This document shows, one piece after another, positions 7,703 through 16,672 of a stretch of 64,000 bases of DNA (the stretch's first letter is position 1; the number at the start of each line of letters is the position of its first letter). The stretch comes from Cohnella sp. OV330. GTDB taxonomy: Bacteria; Bacillota; Bacilli; Paenibacillales; Paenibacillaceae. Below the pieces are notes generated by a model. It did not search any database and was not told the origin of the DNA. It saw only the letters and a program-made list of their open reading frames with translations. The position numbers were made by a program, and so were the translations under genes. The stretch spans positions 27,334 to 91,333 of the forward strand of contig NZ_FOKE01000017.1 in NCBI RefSeq assembly GCF_900112065.1. Reading direction: 5' to 3'.

Positions 7703-10414
7703 TTACCTGGAGCCGGCGGCCACGAGCGAGGAGCTGCCCGAGCCGGCGTCATCCTTGTCTTCCTGGACGACCGGGGCCGGATTGAGCAGGGCATAGATCT
7801 GCGCCGCAGTCTGATCCTTGTCGGTGAGGATCTGGACCGCCAGCCGCTTCATCTCGACCTCGGCTTCGAGCAGCGAGTTGCGCAGTTCCTTCTCGCGGAC
7901 CGACTCGGTCTGCAGGTTGCGGGAGTAGCTGTCGAGCGCTTCGCCTTGACCGAGCAGCGCTTCGACGACGATGCCGTCCGTCCGCAGCACGTGGCGGTTG
8001 GCGGCCAGGATGATGCCCGGTACCGAGATCGAAGTTCCCGTCGAGTCGTCGAGGTAGACCGACGTATAGTCCTTTTTGACGCGCAGGTAGTTCGACGACG
8101 GGATGACGTTGCCGTCCTCGTCCTTGAACGGCTGCTCCTCCACGAACCGATGGTGCTTATCCTGGTAGTCGAAAATATTGGCAAGCTGATAAATGATGGC
8201 GTTGCGTACCTCCGTGCGTTTGTCCGGCACGATCATCTCTTCGAGCAGCGCGTCAAGCTGCGGCAGCGTGACTTCGCGGTACACCTTCTCCTCCTTGCCG
8301 TTGACCGTGTCGATCGTGAAGTAACCGATGCGCACGTCCACGAGATGAAGCAGCGTGATGAACTCCTGGTTCATCTGGCGGAAAACGAAGTTGAGCGTGC
8401 GGCTGACGTTGATATTCTCGATCTCGCGGACGATCGTGGACTCCTCGCTCGTCGTGCTCTTATCCTCGTAAGTCGTGTTGATCTGCACGTCGCGGCGAGC
8501 CGAAGCTTTGGCCACGTGCTTTTGCGTGTTGTTGGAGACGTTCTTGGCGAACTGCTCCCGCGCCGCGTTGGTGCCGCCGCTCATGCTGGCGCTCACCTTG
8601 GCGCTGCCCCAGCCCCAGCTGGCTCCAGCTTCGGCCGCTACCTTATATTCGTTGCTCTCTTCGTAGTTTTTCTGATCCGCCTGCTCCTTCGCGATCGACT
8701 GCTCGAACTCCTCGGAGATGTCGTCCGTCACGGAGTCGAGGATCGTCGCCGCGCTCTTCATGGTCGTCTCGCTCTGGGCGTAGGAGCGGATGCTGATCTT
8801 GCTCTTCTCGCCCGGCAGCAGGGAAAACGTCTTGATCGTACGGCCCGCGCCGTAGTTGGCCAAGTAGGAAGACAGCCGGTAAGATTCGACGAGGATGATG
8901 CGCTTGAGCCGCGAGTTGACCTCCGGCGTGATCGTGACGTTCACGGCGATCGTCGTCTCGACGAGGTTGCCCGCATTGTCGTAGGCGCGCGCTGTGATCG
9001 TATGCTTGCCGCCTTCGTTCAACGTAAGCGTGCCCTTCCAGGTCGACCAGTCGCCCGGCGACTTCTCGGCTGCGCGGACCCCGACCGGGCTCAGGTCAAG
9101 CGCCAGCTCGACGTAGGCGATCCCTCCGGCGTCAGCCGCCGTGCCCGTCACCTGAATGACGGCCCCTTGCGAATACGGACCCGACACCTGCGCGTTGTTG
9201 GCCGGCGTGGCGATGCTCACGGTCGGCGGCGAGGCGTCGACCAGCAGCGTGATGCTGTGCGTTCCCGTGTTGCCCGCCGCATCGAAGGCTTTGGCGACGA
9301 TCGTATGGCTGCCGCCGGTGAGCGTAATTGTCTTCTTCCAGTTCGCGTAGCCGTTCGCGCTCTCGGCCAGCTGCGCAGCCGTACCGTCGACGGACAGCTC
9401 GACGCGGGCGACGCCCCGGTTATCCCCCGCCGTGCCTTCCACCGTGACGTTAACGGCGGCGCCGCCCTTGCTGCTAAGCAGCGCGCCGGCGGACGGCGTG
9501 ACGATCTTCACGGTCGGCACGACCGTGTCCGGCTCGGCGGCCAGCTGGACCGTGACGTTGATCTTGCTCGACGTCGTGAGCAGCGAGGCCGAATGTTTCG
9601 CCTTGGCCGTGATCGAGACAGGTCCGGCCGTCTTCAGCACGGTCGTAAAGGACCATTCGCTGCCCGACAGCGTCGCCGCCTGGAACGCGCCGGTGCCGAT
9701 CTGCACCTGTACGTACGAGATGACGCCGGCGCCGCTCACGACCGATGCCGTGCCGCGAATCACCACCTCTGCGCCCGTATACGGGCCGGTGACCGTCGCA
9801 TTCGCGGCCGGCGACGAGATGCTCACCGACAGCTCGACCGGATCCGGTTCCGGATACGGATCGGGATCGCCCGGCAGCGGCTCGCGCGGCAGCATCGAAG
9901 GGACGTACCCGTCCGTCTCCGCGGCGACGCCGCCTTCGGCCGATCTCAGCAGGCTGGCACGGGCGGACGGCGCCGCGTCCAACGCCGGCTCGGTCACCGG
10001 GGCCGCCTGCGTGAATACGTAGGAGAGCGCCCCGGTCATCGTCTTGGTGACGTTAAACTTGCGCCCCTCCGCCTCCTGGCGCTCGATCTCCTCCGGCGTC
10101 AGATTGGCGAAGCGGGTCGTCATCCGCTCTCCCGAATTCTGCTTCGCGAGGAGCACCTCAGCGGAAGAAAGCTCGGGTGCCGCCGCTGCGGCCGGAGCCG
10201 CCGCGAGCAGTCCCTCCCTCTGAAGGCTACTGTGCGCCGCGGTCGGCAGAAAGTAGCCATCGTGCAGCTGCAGGTCGATGAAGTTGCGGCCGCTGTATGC
10301 CGTCGGTTCCGGAACGTTGTAGCTCAGCACCGGCGCGACCCCGTTCGGTTGAAGCTTGATCATCGGTTCCTGGCCGGCTTTCGAGGGATTTTCGTTTGCC
10401 ATTCCATCATTCAT
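7703..10414 (-). CDS. Large protein with repeated Ig-like domains and a conserved-looking C-terminal domain of unknown function
   Basis: A 903-residue protein with no recognisable signal peptide. Residues about 1-150 are Ala-rich with TPEEIERQEAEGRKFNV; a Pro/Asp linker (PGDPDPYPEPDP) follows. Then come three bacterial Ig-like repeats of about 95 residues, recognisable from VSISSPAANATV, VKIVTPSAGALL and VSIATPANNAQV and from endings such as HTIVAKAFDAAGNT. From about residue 500 a different domain begins (SRLKRIILVESYRL...FSLLPGEKSKISIRSY), including a long acidic helical stretch and an alternating segment GASWGWGSAKVSASMSGG. The tail ends in Gly/Ser. I do not recognise the C-terminal domain. 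It is co-transcribed with the 244-residue gene. The start is ATG 10414 (GGAG immediately before) or ATG 10402. Confidence 0.75.
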   Translation of the reverse strand: MNDGMANENPSKAGQEPMIKLQPNGVAPVLSYNVPEPTAYSGRNFIDLQLHDGYFLPTAAHSSLQREGLLAAAPAAAAAPELSSAEVLLAKQNSGERMTTRFANLTPEEIERQEAEGRKFNVTKTMTGALSYVFTQAAPVTEPALDAAPSARASLLRSAEGGVAAETDGYVPSMLPREPLPGDPDPYPEPDPVELSVSISSPAANATVTGPYTGAEVVIRGTASVVSGAGVISYVQVQIGTGAFQAATLSGSEWSFTTVLKTAGPVSITAKAKHSASLLTTSSKINVTVQLAAEPDTVVPTVKIVTPSAGALLSSKGGAAVNVTVEGTAGDNRGVARVELSVDGTAAQLAESANGYANWKKTITLTGGSHTIVAKAFDAAGNTGTHSITLLVDASPPTVSIATPANNAQVSGPYSQGAVIQVTGTAADAGGIAYVELALDLSPVGVRAAEKSPGDWSTWKGTLTLNEGGKHTITARAYDNAGNLVETTIAVNVTITPEVNSRLKRIILVESYRLSSYLANYGAGRTIKTFSLLPGEKSKISIRSYAQSETTMKSAATILDSVTDDISEEFEQSIAKEQADQKNYEESNEYKVAAEAGASWGWGSAKVSASMSGGTNAAREQFAKNVSNNTQKHVAKASARRDVQINTTYEDKSTTSEESTIVREIENINVSRTLNFVFRQMNQEFITLLHLVDVRIGYFTIDTVNGKEEKVYREVTLPQLDALLEEMIVPDKRTEVRNAIIYQLANIFDYQDKHHRFVEEQPFKDEDGNVIPSSNYLRVKKDYTSVYLDDSTGTSISVPGIILAANRHVLRTDGIVVEALLGQGEALDSYSRNLQTESVREKELRNSLLEAEVEMKRLAVQILTDKDQTAAQIYALLNPAPVVQEDKDDAGSGSSSLVAAGSR

Positions 10415-10589
10415 CTCCGTTTCGCTCGTTAAGGTAAAACGGCGGGATCACCGTCCGTTATCCACCCTAATTTTGTCAATTCGGGCGGTAACTAGCTAGT
10501 GTCGCCAGTCATGTGACCGTCATGAGACAAGAGTCTCGTCCGGACCCGGGCCGCCGCATCGGGAACTGTCGAAGGGGAGCCGAGTTTGT

Positions 10590-10652
10590 CGGGGAAAAAG
10601 AAAACCCTCGCGTTCCGGCCGCCGATCGCTCGTCGTGCCGTAACGCAAGGGT
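10590..10652 (-). terminator. Terminator of the SDR gene
   Basis: Inverted arms ACCCTTGCGTT and AACGCGAGGGT (10604-10652) are followed on the minus strand by TTTTCTTTTT. The hairpin loop is long and GC-rich. It lies 14 bases past the SDR stop codon. Confidence 0.65.
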
Positions 10653-10665
10653 CTCGTCTCCTAAC

Positions 10666-11541
10666 TTAGAAGCCCTGCTCCGCCGCGTACTTGCCCCAAT
10701 GCGGGCGGCGTCCGTCCACATCGACGATGCCGTATTCGTCGGACAAGCCCCAGGACGTAAAGATCCCGCCGGTCTTGGCGAAGAGCTCCGGGTCGGCGGC
10801 CAGCGCCGCGATGCCCCTCGCCGCGTAGTAAGGCGTCTCCGACTGCAGGAAGTGAGGCTCCTGCGCCGCGCCGTCGCGCCAGTTCGCCTCCGTGACCCCG
10901 AAGTGGTCGAGCATCTCCTCCGAGCGGAGGAAGCCGGGCGTGACCGCCAGCGCCGTGACGCCGTGCGGCTTGAGGTCGACGGCCATTCCCTGCGCCAGAT
11001 GGATCGCGGAGATCTTGGTCAGGCTGTAATAAAGGCTGCCCCGGTACCGGTAATCCCAGCCGTCGGTGATCTCCATCATAAGTCCTCGTTTCCGGGCCGT
11101 TAGCAGCGGAGCCGCATAGCGCGCGGTGATCAGATGCGACCAGACCGCTCTTCTTTGCATGGCCAGCCCCTTCTCCAGATCGTGCTCCCAGAAAGGCACG
11201 CCCCACTGCGTGAGCGACTCCCCGCCCCAGATGTCGTTGATCGCGATATCGAGCCTGCCGCCCTGCTCGTCCGCGATCCGCTCGAAGAGCGCGCGCACTT
11301 GGGCCTCCTCCGTATGATCGGTCCGCACCGCGATGCCGCGCCCGCCGGCGCCGCTTACCAATTCGGCCGTCTCGTCCACGGTCTCCTTCCGGCCGATGTC
11401 GGACAAGCTGCCGCGCACGCTCCGCCCCGTGCAATAGACGGTCGCGCCCGCGGCGCCCAACGTCACCGCGATCGCTCTGCCTAATCCCCGCGTCGCCCCC
11501 GCCACCACCGCGATTTGTCCTTCCAGCTTCTTTTCGTTCAT
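10666..11541 (-). CDS. Short-chain dehydrogenase/reductase
   Basis: Classical SDR oxidoreductase of 291 residues. The Rossmann nucleotide motif is written GATRGLGRA (TGxxxGxG type, with A for T), and the catalytic tyrosine and lysine appear in YYSLTKISA (YxxxK). The substrate is unknown; the long C-terminal part, with a WGLSDEYG segment, is seen in SDR proteins of about 290-300 residues. The start at ATG 11541 has AGGAGG nine bases upstream, so the longer frame to 11577 is rejected. It is transcribed divergently from a WYL-type regulator, with a palindromic site between them, so that regulator probably controls it. Confidence 0.88.
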   Translation of the reverse strand: MNEKKLEGQIAVVAGATRGLGRAIAVTLGAAGATVYCTGRSVRGSLSDIGRKETVDETAELVSGAGGRGIAVRTDHTEEAQVRALFERIADEQGGRLDIAINDIWGGESLTQWGVPFWEHDLEKGLAMQRRAVWSHLITARYAAPLLTARKRGLMMEITDGWDYRYRGSLYYSLTKISAIHLAQGMAVDLKPHGVTALAVTPGFLRSEEMLDHFGVTEANWRDGAAQEPHFLQSETPYYAARGIAALAADPELFAKTGGIFTSWGLSDEYGIVDVDGRRPHWGKYAAEQGF

Positions 11542-11600
11542 CTTGACCAGCCTCCTATTCGTCGCGTTCGGACTCATTGTAGCGCGGAATTCAAGACATC

Positions 11601-11632
11601 CTTTGTCATATATAACTGTTAAAATGACAAAG
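11601..11632. promoter_or_regulatory. Palindromic operator between the SDR and WYL-regulator genes
   Basis: A perfect inverted repeat, CTTTGTCA (11601-11608) and TGACAAAG (11625-11632), lies in an AT-rich spot of the 118-bp divergent intergenic region. It is the natural candidate operator for the neighbouring regulator. This is inference from position and symmetry. Confidence 0.5.
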
Positions 11633-11659
11633 AACCCTCTCGCGAAGGAGAAGATGACG

Positions 11660-12832
11660 ATGAGAGCCGACAGGCTGCTTTCTATTTTGCAATGCCTTCA
11701 GACGCAGCGTCTCGTGAGCGCGCGCGAGCTGGCGGAGAAGCTCGAGATCTCCGAGCGTACCGTACATCGGGACATGGAGGCGCTCGCCCAGGCGGGATTC
11801 CCCGTCTACGCGGAGCGCGGGCCGCGCGGGGGCTGGATGCTCCCGGAGGGCTACCGGACGCGATTGACGGGCCTGACCTCGGAGGAAATCGCCGGGCTGG
11901 CGGTGCTCCAATCGTCGAGCGCGGTCAGCGATCTGAACCTGGCAGGGCCGACGGGAAACGCGATCGCCAAGCTGGCCGCGGCGCTGGCCGGGCCGGCTCG
12001 CGACGAAGCGGCCTATGTACGCAAGCATCTGCACGTGGACGGCGCGGGCTGGCATGACGCCAGAGAGCCCGCGCCTTATTTGGGACTCGTGCAGCAGGCA
12101 GTATGGGAGAGACGCAAAATGCGCATTCGTTATCCGTCCGGGGAACAGGCGGACGGCGCCGTAAGCGTGGTGATGCCGTGGGGGCTCGTCGCCAAGCGGC
12201 ATACCTGGTACTTCGCGGCGGTCAAAGATCGTCGTGAGCCGGAGGAGAGACCGGCTGCGGGGAGCGACGCTGCTGGAGACGATGTCGGGAAAAGCGATGC
12301 TGCTAAAAGAGCGTCCGAGGCAACGGAAGGTTCCGAGGACGATTCGACGAGAAGGAACGCAGCGGACGAAGTCATGAACCGCGAACCTGACGGTCGCGCA
12401 GATCCTGCGATGCCCGAACCCCGTACCTACCGCGTCTCCAGGCTCGCTGCAGTCGAGCTGCTGGAGGAGCGGTTCGAGGTGCCGGACAACTTCGATCTGG
12501 CGCTGTGGTGGGAGCGGTCGATGGCGCAGTTCCGCCGCGAGCTGCCTGTCTATCCGGTGCGTCTGCTCGTACGCGAGGAGGCATGGGCCCGATTCTCGCG
12601 GGAAATCTATGTGCGCGTCAAAGCTTGCGCCGATGCCGCGGACGGGTGGAAAGCGGCCGACGCCGATTTTCACACGCCCGACTCCGCCCTCGGGATTCTC
12701 CTCGGGTACGGCGCTTCGATCCGGGTGCTGTCGCCCCGGGAGCTCGCCCGCTCGGTCTTTTCCGAAGCAAAAGCTCTCCTGGCGCTGTACGAGGGCCCGG
12801 ATTCTGCTCCCCAGGACCAGGGCCATATATAA
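11660..12832 (+). CDS. HTH/WYL-domain transcriptional regulator with an unusual insert
   Basis: A YafY/DeoR-like regulator of 390 residues. The N-terminal winged helix contains ARELAEKLEISERTVHRDMEAL, followed by GPRGGWML and then a WYL domain that probably senses a small ligand. Within the WYL region, about residues 190-265 are an acidic, Ala/Ser/Glu/Arg-rich low-complexity stretch without predicted structure, making the protein longer than the usual 310-330 residues. I chose ATG 11660, nine bases after AAGGAG; ATG 11654 is possible. It is divergent from the SDR gene and likely represses or activates it. There is no clear terminator in the 200 bases that follow. Confidence 0.85.
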   Translation: MRADRLLSILQCLQTQRLVSARELAEKLEISERTVHRDMEALAQAGFPVYAERGPRGGWMLPEGYRTRLTGLTSEEIAGLAVLQSSSAVSDLNLAGPTGNAIAKLAAALAGPARDEAAYVRKHLHVDGAGWHDAREPAPYLGLVQQAVWERRKMRIRYPSGEQADGAVSVVMPWGLVAKRHTWYFAAVKDRREPEERPAAGSDAAGDDVGKSDAAKRASEATEGSEDDSTRRNAADEVMNREPDGRADPAMPEPRTYRVSRLAAVELLEERFEVPDNFDLALWWERSMAQFRRELPVYPVRLLVREEAWARFSREIYVRVKACADAADGWKAADADFHTPDSALGILLGYGASIRVLSPRELARSVFSEAKALLALYEGPDSAPQDQGHI

Positions 12833-13034
12833 GTCATCTGACGCGGCGCAAGGCCGCTGCTGTTCATCATCACCGATTGCTTGTTGTCGTAGAGCCAGAA
12901 AACTTTACTCACCTCCGCGCGCTAACGCCGACATGGCATACGCTGATTCGTATATTTATAGGAACCCCTGCCGGGGAACAAGGTAAAATGCGAGGGCGGG
13001 CGATAGGCTGCCGTGCTGCCCGCGGGCGACTGCG
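12833..13034. other. Intergenic stretch between converging genes
   Basis: These 200 bases lie between the 3' ends of the WYL-regulator gene and the 205-residue gene. I see a short imperfect hairpin near 12960-12985 (AACCCCTGCCGGGG) but no T-run and no convincing gene. Confidence 0.4.
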
Positions 13035-13652
13035 TCATAACCAAGGTAGATTGCGCGCCGTCTCAACGTTCAGGCTCCCCGCCTCTGGCGGCCCGGTCGT
13101 GCTCACTTCCGCTTCCTGCCGCTCCACGTCCTGGCGCCGGCGACCCGGAAGCAGTCGTCCCTGCATGACTGCGGCCTTCATTCGCGCGAGCTGCCGGGTA
13201 TCCGGCATTCGGCGCTCGCGGAGATCCTTCATGCGGTGAACGTCCATCGGATACGAGAGATCTCGTCGCGCCTTCCTGGGCGCGATCCGCGCTTGCGCAT
13301 CTCCCCTGGCGTCCGGCGCTTCCGTCGCGTCCGGCATGTCCAACGCTCGGGCCGCCGCCTGTTCGGTCGCCGCCTGGATCGGCCGGACCAGATGCAAGCC
13401 GGATGGACGCCGACGATCGGCCAGGCTGCGCTTAGGCTGCATCGGCAGCGCTTGTCCGGCTACCGAAGACGACAGCCCCGGCGACGGACGCGCCGCCGCG
13501 GCCTCCAGCCGCCGTACGGCCAGATAGACTTGCTCGGCGATCGCCTCGATCCGTTCGTCGGTCAGCGTGCGGACGCTTCCGCCTGGCGCCTTCCGGTCGC
13601 CGAGCCTCACCTTATTACCCCCGCCAAGCTTGCTCTGAATCCGCAGCACCAT
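13035..13652 (-). CDS. Hypothetical Arg/Ala-rich protein downstream of spoIIE
   Basis: A 205-residue product, not recognised. It is rich in Arg, Ala, Gln and Pro, with no membrane segment and no signal. A plausible helical part is TDERIEAIAEQVYLAVRRLE near residue 30; the rest looks disordered. ATG 13652 has GAGGGAG eight bases upstream and lies 38 bases after the spoIIE stop, which supports a real gene translated from the spoIIE transcript. The high-GC antisense frames are also open here, so protein-level support is modest. If real, it could be a small sporulation-associated protein of this lineage; no homologue comes to mind. Confidence 0.5.
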   Translation of the reverse strand: MVLRIQSKLGGGNKVRLGDRKAPGGSVRTLTDERIEAIAEQVYLAVRRLEAAAARPSPGLSSSVAGQALPMQPKRSLADRRRPSGLHLVRPIQAATEQAAARALDMPDATEAPDARGDAQARIAPRKARRDLSYPMDVHRMKDLRERRMPDTRQLARMKAAVMQGRLLPGRRRQDVERQEAEVSTTGPPEAGSLNVETARNLPWL

Positions 13653-13689
13653 TCGAATCGCTCCCTCTTTTATATTTGAAAACATCGCT

Positions 13690-16305
13690 TTAGCTCACCG
13701 TCCTTGGCCGCTCGAACCGGGATGCGCCCGACCACCGGAAGGACGCCCATTCGGGCTGATGTTTGCTGATGCGGGTGACGACGACCGTCATATCGTCCTT
13801 GACGCCGCCGCCCGGATGCTGCCGCAGGGCGATGTCCAGCAGCTCGTCCGCGATCTCCTGCGGATCCTCGGTCTCGATCTCCTGCAGCACCCGCTTCATC
13901 CATAGCTCCTTGTTCATCGCGTGCACGGCGTGGCCCGGCGAATCGAGGATGCCGTCCGTCATCATGACCAGCGTATCGCCCGGCTGCAGCTGGACCCGCA
14001 GCACGTCGATCTCGATGTCCTGCAGGATCCCGATCGGCAGATTGCCCGCGGCGATCGGGATGACCTCCCGGCCGCGCTTGATGAAGCTCGGCGTGGAGCC
14101 GATCTTCAGCATCGTCGCATTGGCGCTGTACAGGTCGATGAGCGCCAGGTCCACCGTCGCGAACGACTCCTCGGGCGAACGCAGCATGAGCACCGAATTG
14201 ACGGACTTGATCGCGAGCCGCTCGTCGATCCCCGACTGGAGCAGCTGCTCTAGCATCGACAGCGCCGCGCTGCTCTCCATCCGGGCCCGCGCGCCGTTGC
14301 CCATGCCGTCGCTGAGCGCGACGGCGTACTTGCCGCTGCCGAGCTCGATCGCGCTAAAGCTGTCGCCCGAGAGCACGTCGCCGTCCTTGGCCGCGCCCGC
14401 CATGCCGGTCTCAACCTCGTATGCCTTCGCCGAACCGAAAGACACGGTCGTGAACCGGTCCGGCCGGTCGGAGGTTCGCTCGTGGCGGACGGACACGGTC
14501 TCGCCGAGAATGTCCGACAGGAGCGGCGCGATCACCTTGCGGCTTTCGTCGAAGCCGGGCTTGAACGCGTGGACGATCTCGATGTCGATCTGCCCCTCTT
14601 CGAGGCTCACGATATCGATGTGCTGGATGGCGAGGCCCAGCTTGTCCAGCTCCTCGCGGATCTGCTCCTCCTGATGGCTCTGCTCGCGCGCCTCCCGCCG
14701 GATCTCCTTCACCAAGTCGTCCATGACTTGGGAAACGCCCGACAGCTGCTCGGCGACGAGCATGCGGCTGTCCTGCAGCTGCGTCCGCCAGTGCAGATCG
14801 TGACGGTACAGCTCGTACTGGCGCTTGAGCACGTCGAGGACTTGCGGGACTCTGACGCACTGCTTGTGCAGCGGCTTCGGGATGTCGGCGGGAGAGAGCT
14901 CCGGCCGTTCCTCGACGGCGGACATCAGATCGGTCATCAGCTTGTAGGTCTGGAAAAACTGCTCGTCCCAGCAGGCTCCGCGCTTGTGGCAAGTGGCGCA
15001 GTTGCGTTCGTGGACGGCGTTGATGAAATGCTCGAAGTCCTGGTTTTGCCTGGCCGTCTCTCCAGCCTGCGTCATCTGCGTGAAGCTTCGGGACAGTTGG
15101 CGGAACACCTCGGAGAACCGCTCGACCCGCGCGGCCGTGAGGTCGCGAACTTTTTGCGCGTATTCTTGCTGATTGCGTGCATAATTGGAGGTACCCGGCA
15201 CATATTGTGCTATAGAGTCCGTCCAAGACTTCGGCGTGAAGGCGATCAGGACGGAAGCGGCCAGCGAAGCCCAGATCGACGCCATCGTCTCGGCGGAGCT
15301 GCCCGTGTAAAGCGCGAGCACCGTCGTGCCCAGCAGAAGGCCGAACACGGCAGCCGCCTTGCCGCCTTCGCGGAGCAGGCCTGCCAGCAAGCCGCCGAAG
15401 GCGAGCAGGCTGATCTGCGGCACGGATCCGAGATCCGACAGGCTGAGGATGATCCCCGCGACGACGCCGGCGGACGTCCCGAGCGCCGGTCCCGCCGAGA
15501 GCGCGAACAGCAGGACGATATATCGCGTGAACACGGCGACCAAGGCGACGCCGTAGATCGTCCAGCCCGTGAGTCCCGTCATCACCGAGGCGAGCAGGAT
15601 CATGAGGCCGATCCACTCCTCGTGCCGCAGCTTGGCCGCCTTCGAAGCCCTGGTCAGCAGCGGCATCGCATGCACGAAGAGCAGCGTGAGCACGAGGGAC
15701 AATCCGGCTTCTACGCCGGTCAGCAGATACGGCAGCCAGCCCCTGTCGTCCTGCATGACGGTGCCGAACAGTCCGACCAGCAGGCAGGAAGCGAGGACGA
15801 CGATCGGCGCGTGGGACAAGTCGGCGCGTTCATACGCTTCCAGCCCTCGATACAAGAGATAGATGACGCCGATCTGCGCAGCGATGGCAGCCGGCTCCGG
15901 GGCCTGCGCCCAGAAGCTCCCCGCGATCAGCCCAATCGCCGCCCACCAGGCATGCTCCCTGCGCATATAGAGCGTGACGCCGTAGTAAGCCGCCGCAAAA
16001 GGCGCAATCCCTTCCAGCATAGAGGCGCGGCCGAGCAAAAATCCGAGAATCGCGACCGCCAGCAGCCATAAACCCTTTTTCCTTTCCAGCGACGTACCCC
16101 ATATACTTCGCTCCTTCGCGGCGCCCGCGTGGCCGACCGCGGCCAAGGCGACGCCTCCCGTCATTGAAGGCCCTTCCTTTCTGCCGAACCACTGCTTCCC
16201 TTTGCTTTTCCCGCTTGCCTTGCGCTTGTCCGCTGCTGCCGCGCCCGCGTCTTGCCCCGACCGGGGAACGAACGGAATGACGGATGGCTTGTCCATGCCT
16301 GGCAC
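13690..16305 (-). CDS. spoIIE: Stage II sporulation protein E (SpoIIE phosphatase)
   Basis: SpoIIE dephosphorylates SpoIIAA~P, which frees sigma-F in the forespore, and it also interacts with FtsZ at the polar septum. The protein is 871 residues: a basic cytoplasmic N-terminus, about ten membrane helices (roughly residues 80-330), a central regulatory region with the CATCHKRGACWDEQF cysteine motif, and a C-terminal PP2C phosphatase with SDGMGNGARARM, MTDGILDS and KDDMTVVV. Length and order match the family. The start is GTG 16305 (AGGA upstream) or ATG 16296. Upstream lies a sigma-A-type promoter with a 21-bp spacer and Spo0A-box-like sites, as in B. subtilis. Confidence 0.96.
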   Translation of the reverse strand: MPGMDKPSVIPFVPRSGQDAGAAAADKRKASGKSKGKQWFGRKEGPSMTGGVALAAVGHAGAAKERSIWGTSLERKKGLWLLAVAILGFLLGRASMLEGIAPFAAAYYGVTLYMRREHAWWAAIGLIAGSFWAQAPEPAAIAAQIGVIYLLYRGLEAYERADLSHAPIVVLASCLLVGLFGTVMQDDRGWLPYLLTGVEAGLSLVLTLLFVHAMPLLTRASKAAKLRHEEWIGLMILLASVMTGLTGWTIYGVALVAVFTRYIVLLFALSAGPALGTSAGVVAGIILSLSDLGSVPQISLLAFGGLLAGLLREGGKAAAVFGLLLGTTVLALYTGSSAETMASIWASLAASVLIAFTPKSWTDSIAQYVPGTSNYARNQQEYAQKVRDLTAARVERFSEVFRQLSRSFTQMTQAGETARQNQDFEHFINAVHERNCATCHKRGACWDEQFFQTYKLMTDLMSAVEERPELSPADIPKPLHKQCVRVPQVLDVLKRQYELYRHDLHWRTQLQDSRMLVAEQLSGVSQVMDDLVKEIRREAREQSHQEEQIREELDKLGLAIQHIDIVSLEEGQIDIEIVHAFKPGFDESRKVIAPLLSDILGETVSVRHERTSDRPDRFTTVSFGSAKAYEVETGMAGAAKDGDVLSGDSFSAIELGSGKYAVALSDGMGNGARARMESSAALSMLEQLLQSGIDERLAIKSVNSVLMLRSPEESFATVDLALIDLYSANATMLKIGSTPSFIKRGREVIPIAAGNLPIGILQDIEIDVLRVQLQPGDTLVMMTDGILDSPGHAVHAMNKELWMKRVLQEIETEDPQEIADELLDIALRQHPGGGVKDDMTVVVTRISKHQPEWASFRWSGASRFERPRTVS

Positions 16306-16340
16306 CTGCTTTCCTATGTTCGATCGCGTGAATGTTTTTA

Positions 16341-16373
16341 ATTATAGAAGCGCGCATTCAGGAAGTTTGTCAG
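16341..16373 (-). promoter_or_regulatory. Spo0A-dependent sigma-A promoter of spoIIE with a 21-bp spacer
   Basis: On the minus strand CTGACA (16368-16373) and TATAAT (16341-16346) are separated by 21 bases, four more than ideal. The same spacing occurs in B. subtilis spoIIE and spoIIG, where Spo0A~P is needed to engage sigma-A polymerase. TGTCAGA, read on the plus strand, overlaps the -35 and resembles a 0A box. Confidence 0.78.
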
Positions 16374-16399
16374 ACCGCGTTGGCGAACGAAAAGTTTTT

Positions 16400-16406
16400 T
16401 CCGACA
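16400..16406 (-). promoter_or_regulatory. Spo0A box upstream of the spoIIE promoter
   Basis: TGTCGGA on the minus strand matches the 0A box TGTCGAA at six of seven bases. It lies 26 bases upstream of the -35 element. Confidence 0.55.
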
Positions 16407-16672
16407 GATCCCACGTCCGAAAAGGCGCTTGGCGCGGTTCCGATTTATGGCGGCGCGATGCGGTTTATGCTGTCTTTCTCCGCTTCGGCATCCCTGAAAA
16501 ACGTTTAAAACCGCCGCTATCCGACGGCATATCGGGGCCGCTATGCTGACGGCATTCGAGAACGGTTTGGCGTACGGACGCGAATCGCAGGCGACCTGCG
16601 GCGACATGGAATTACTTTCGGGCGATATGCTATGATACGGGGGTGAAAACAGGACAAGGGGGATTATGAAGA

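Noticed and set aside
7112..10432. 1106-codon plus-strand frame
   Set aside because: It is the mirror of the 903-residue and 244-residue genes, caused by high GC; Arg/Val/Asp-rich with no domain, while the minus frame has clear Ig repeats.
11541..11660. -35/-10 pair within the SDR/WYL divergent region
   Set aside because: TTGTCA is present on both strands as part of the palindrome, but no -10 lies at proper distance.
14482..16071. 529-codon plus-strand frame
   Set aside because: Antisense shadow of spoIIE, which has full family motifs.
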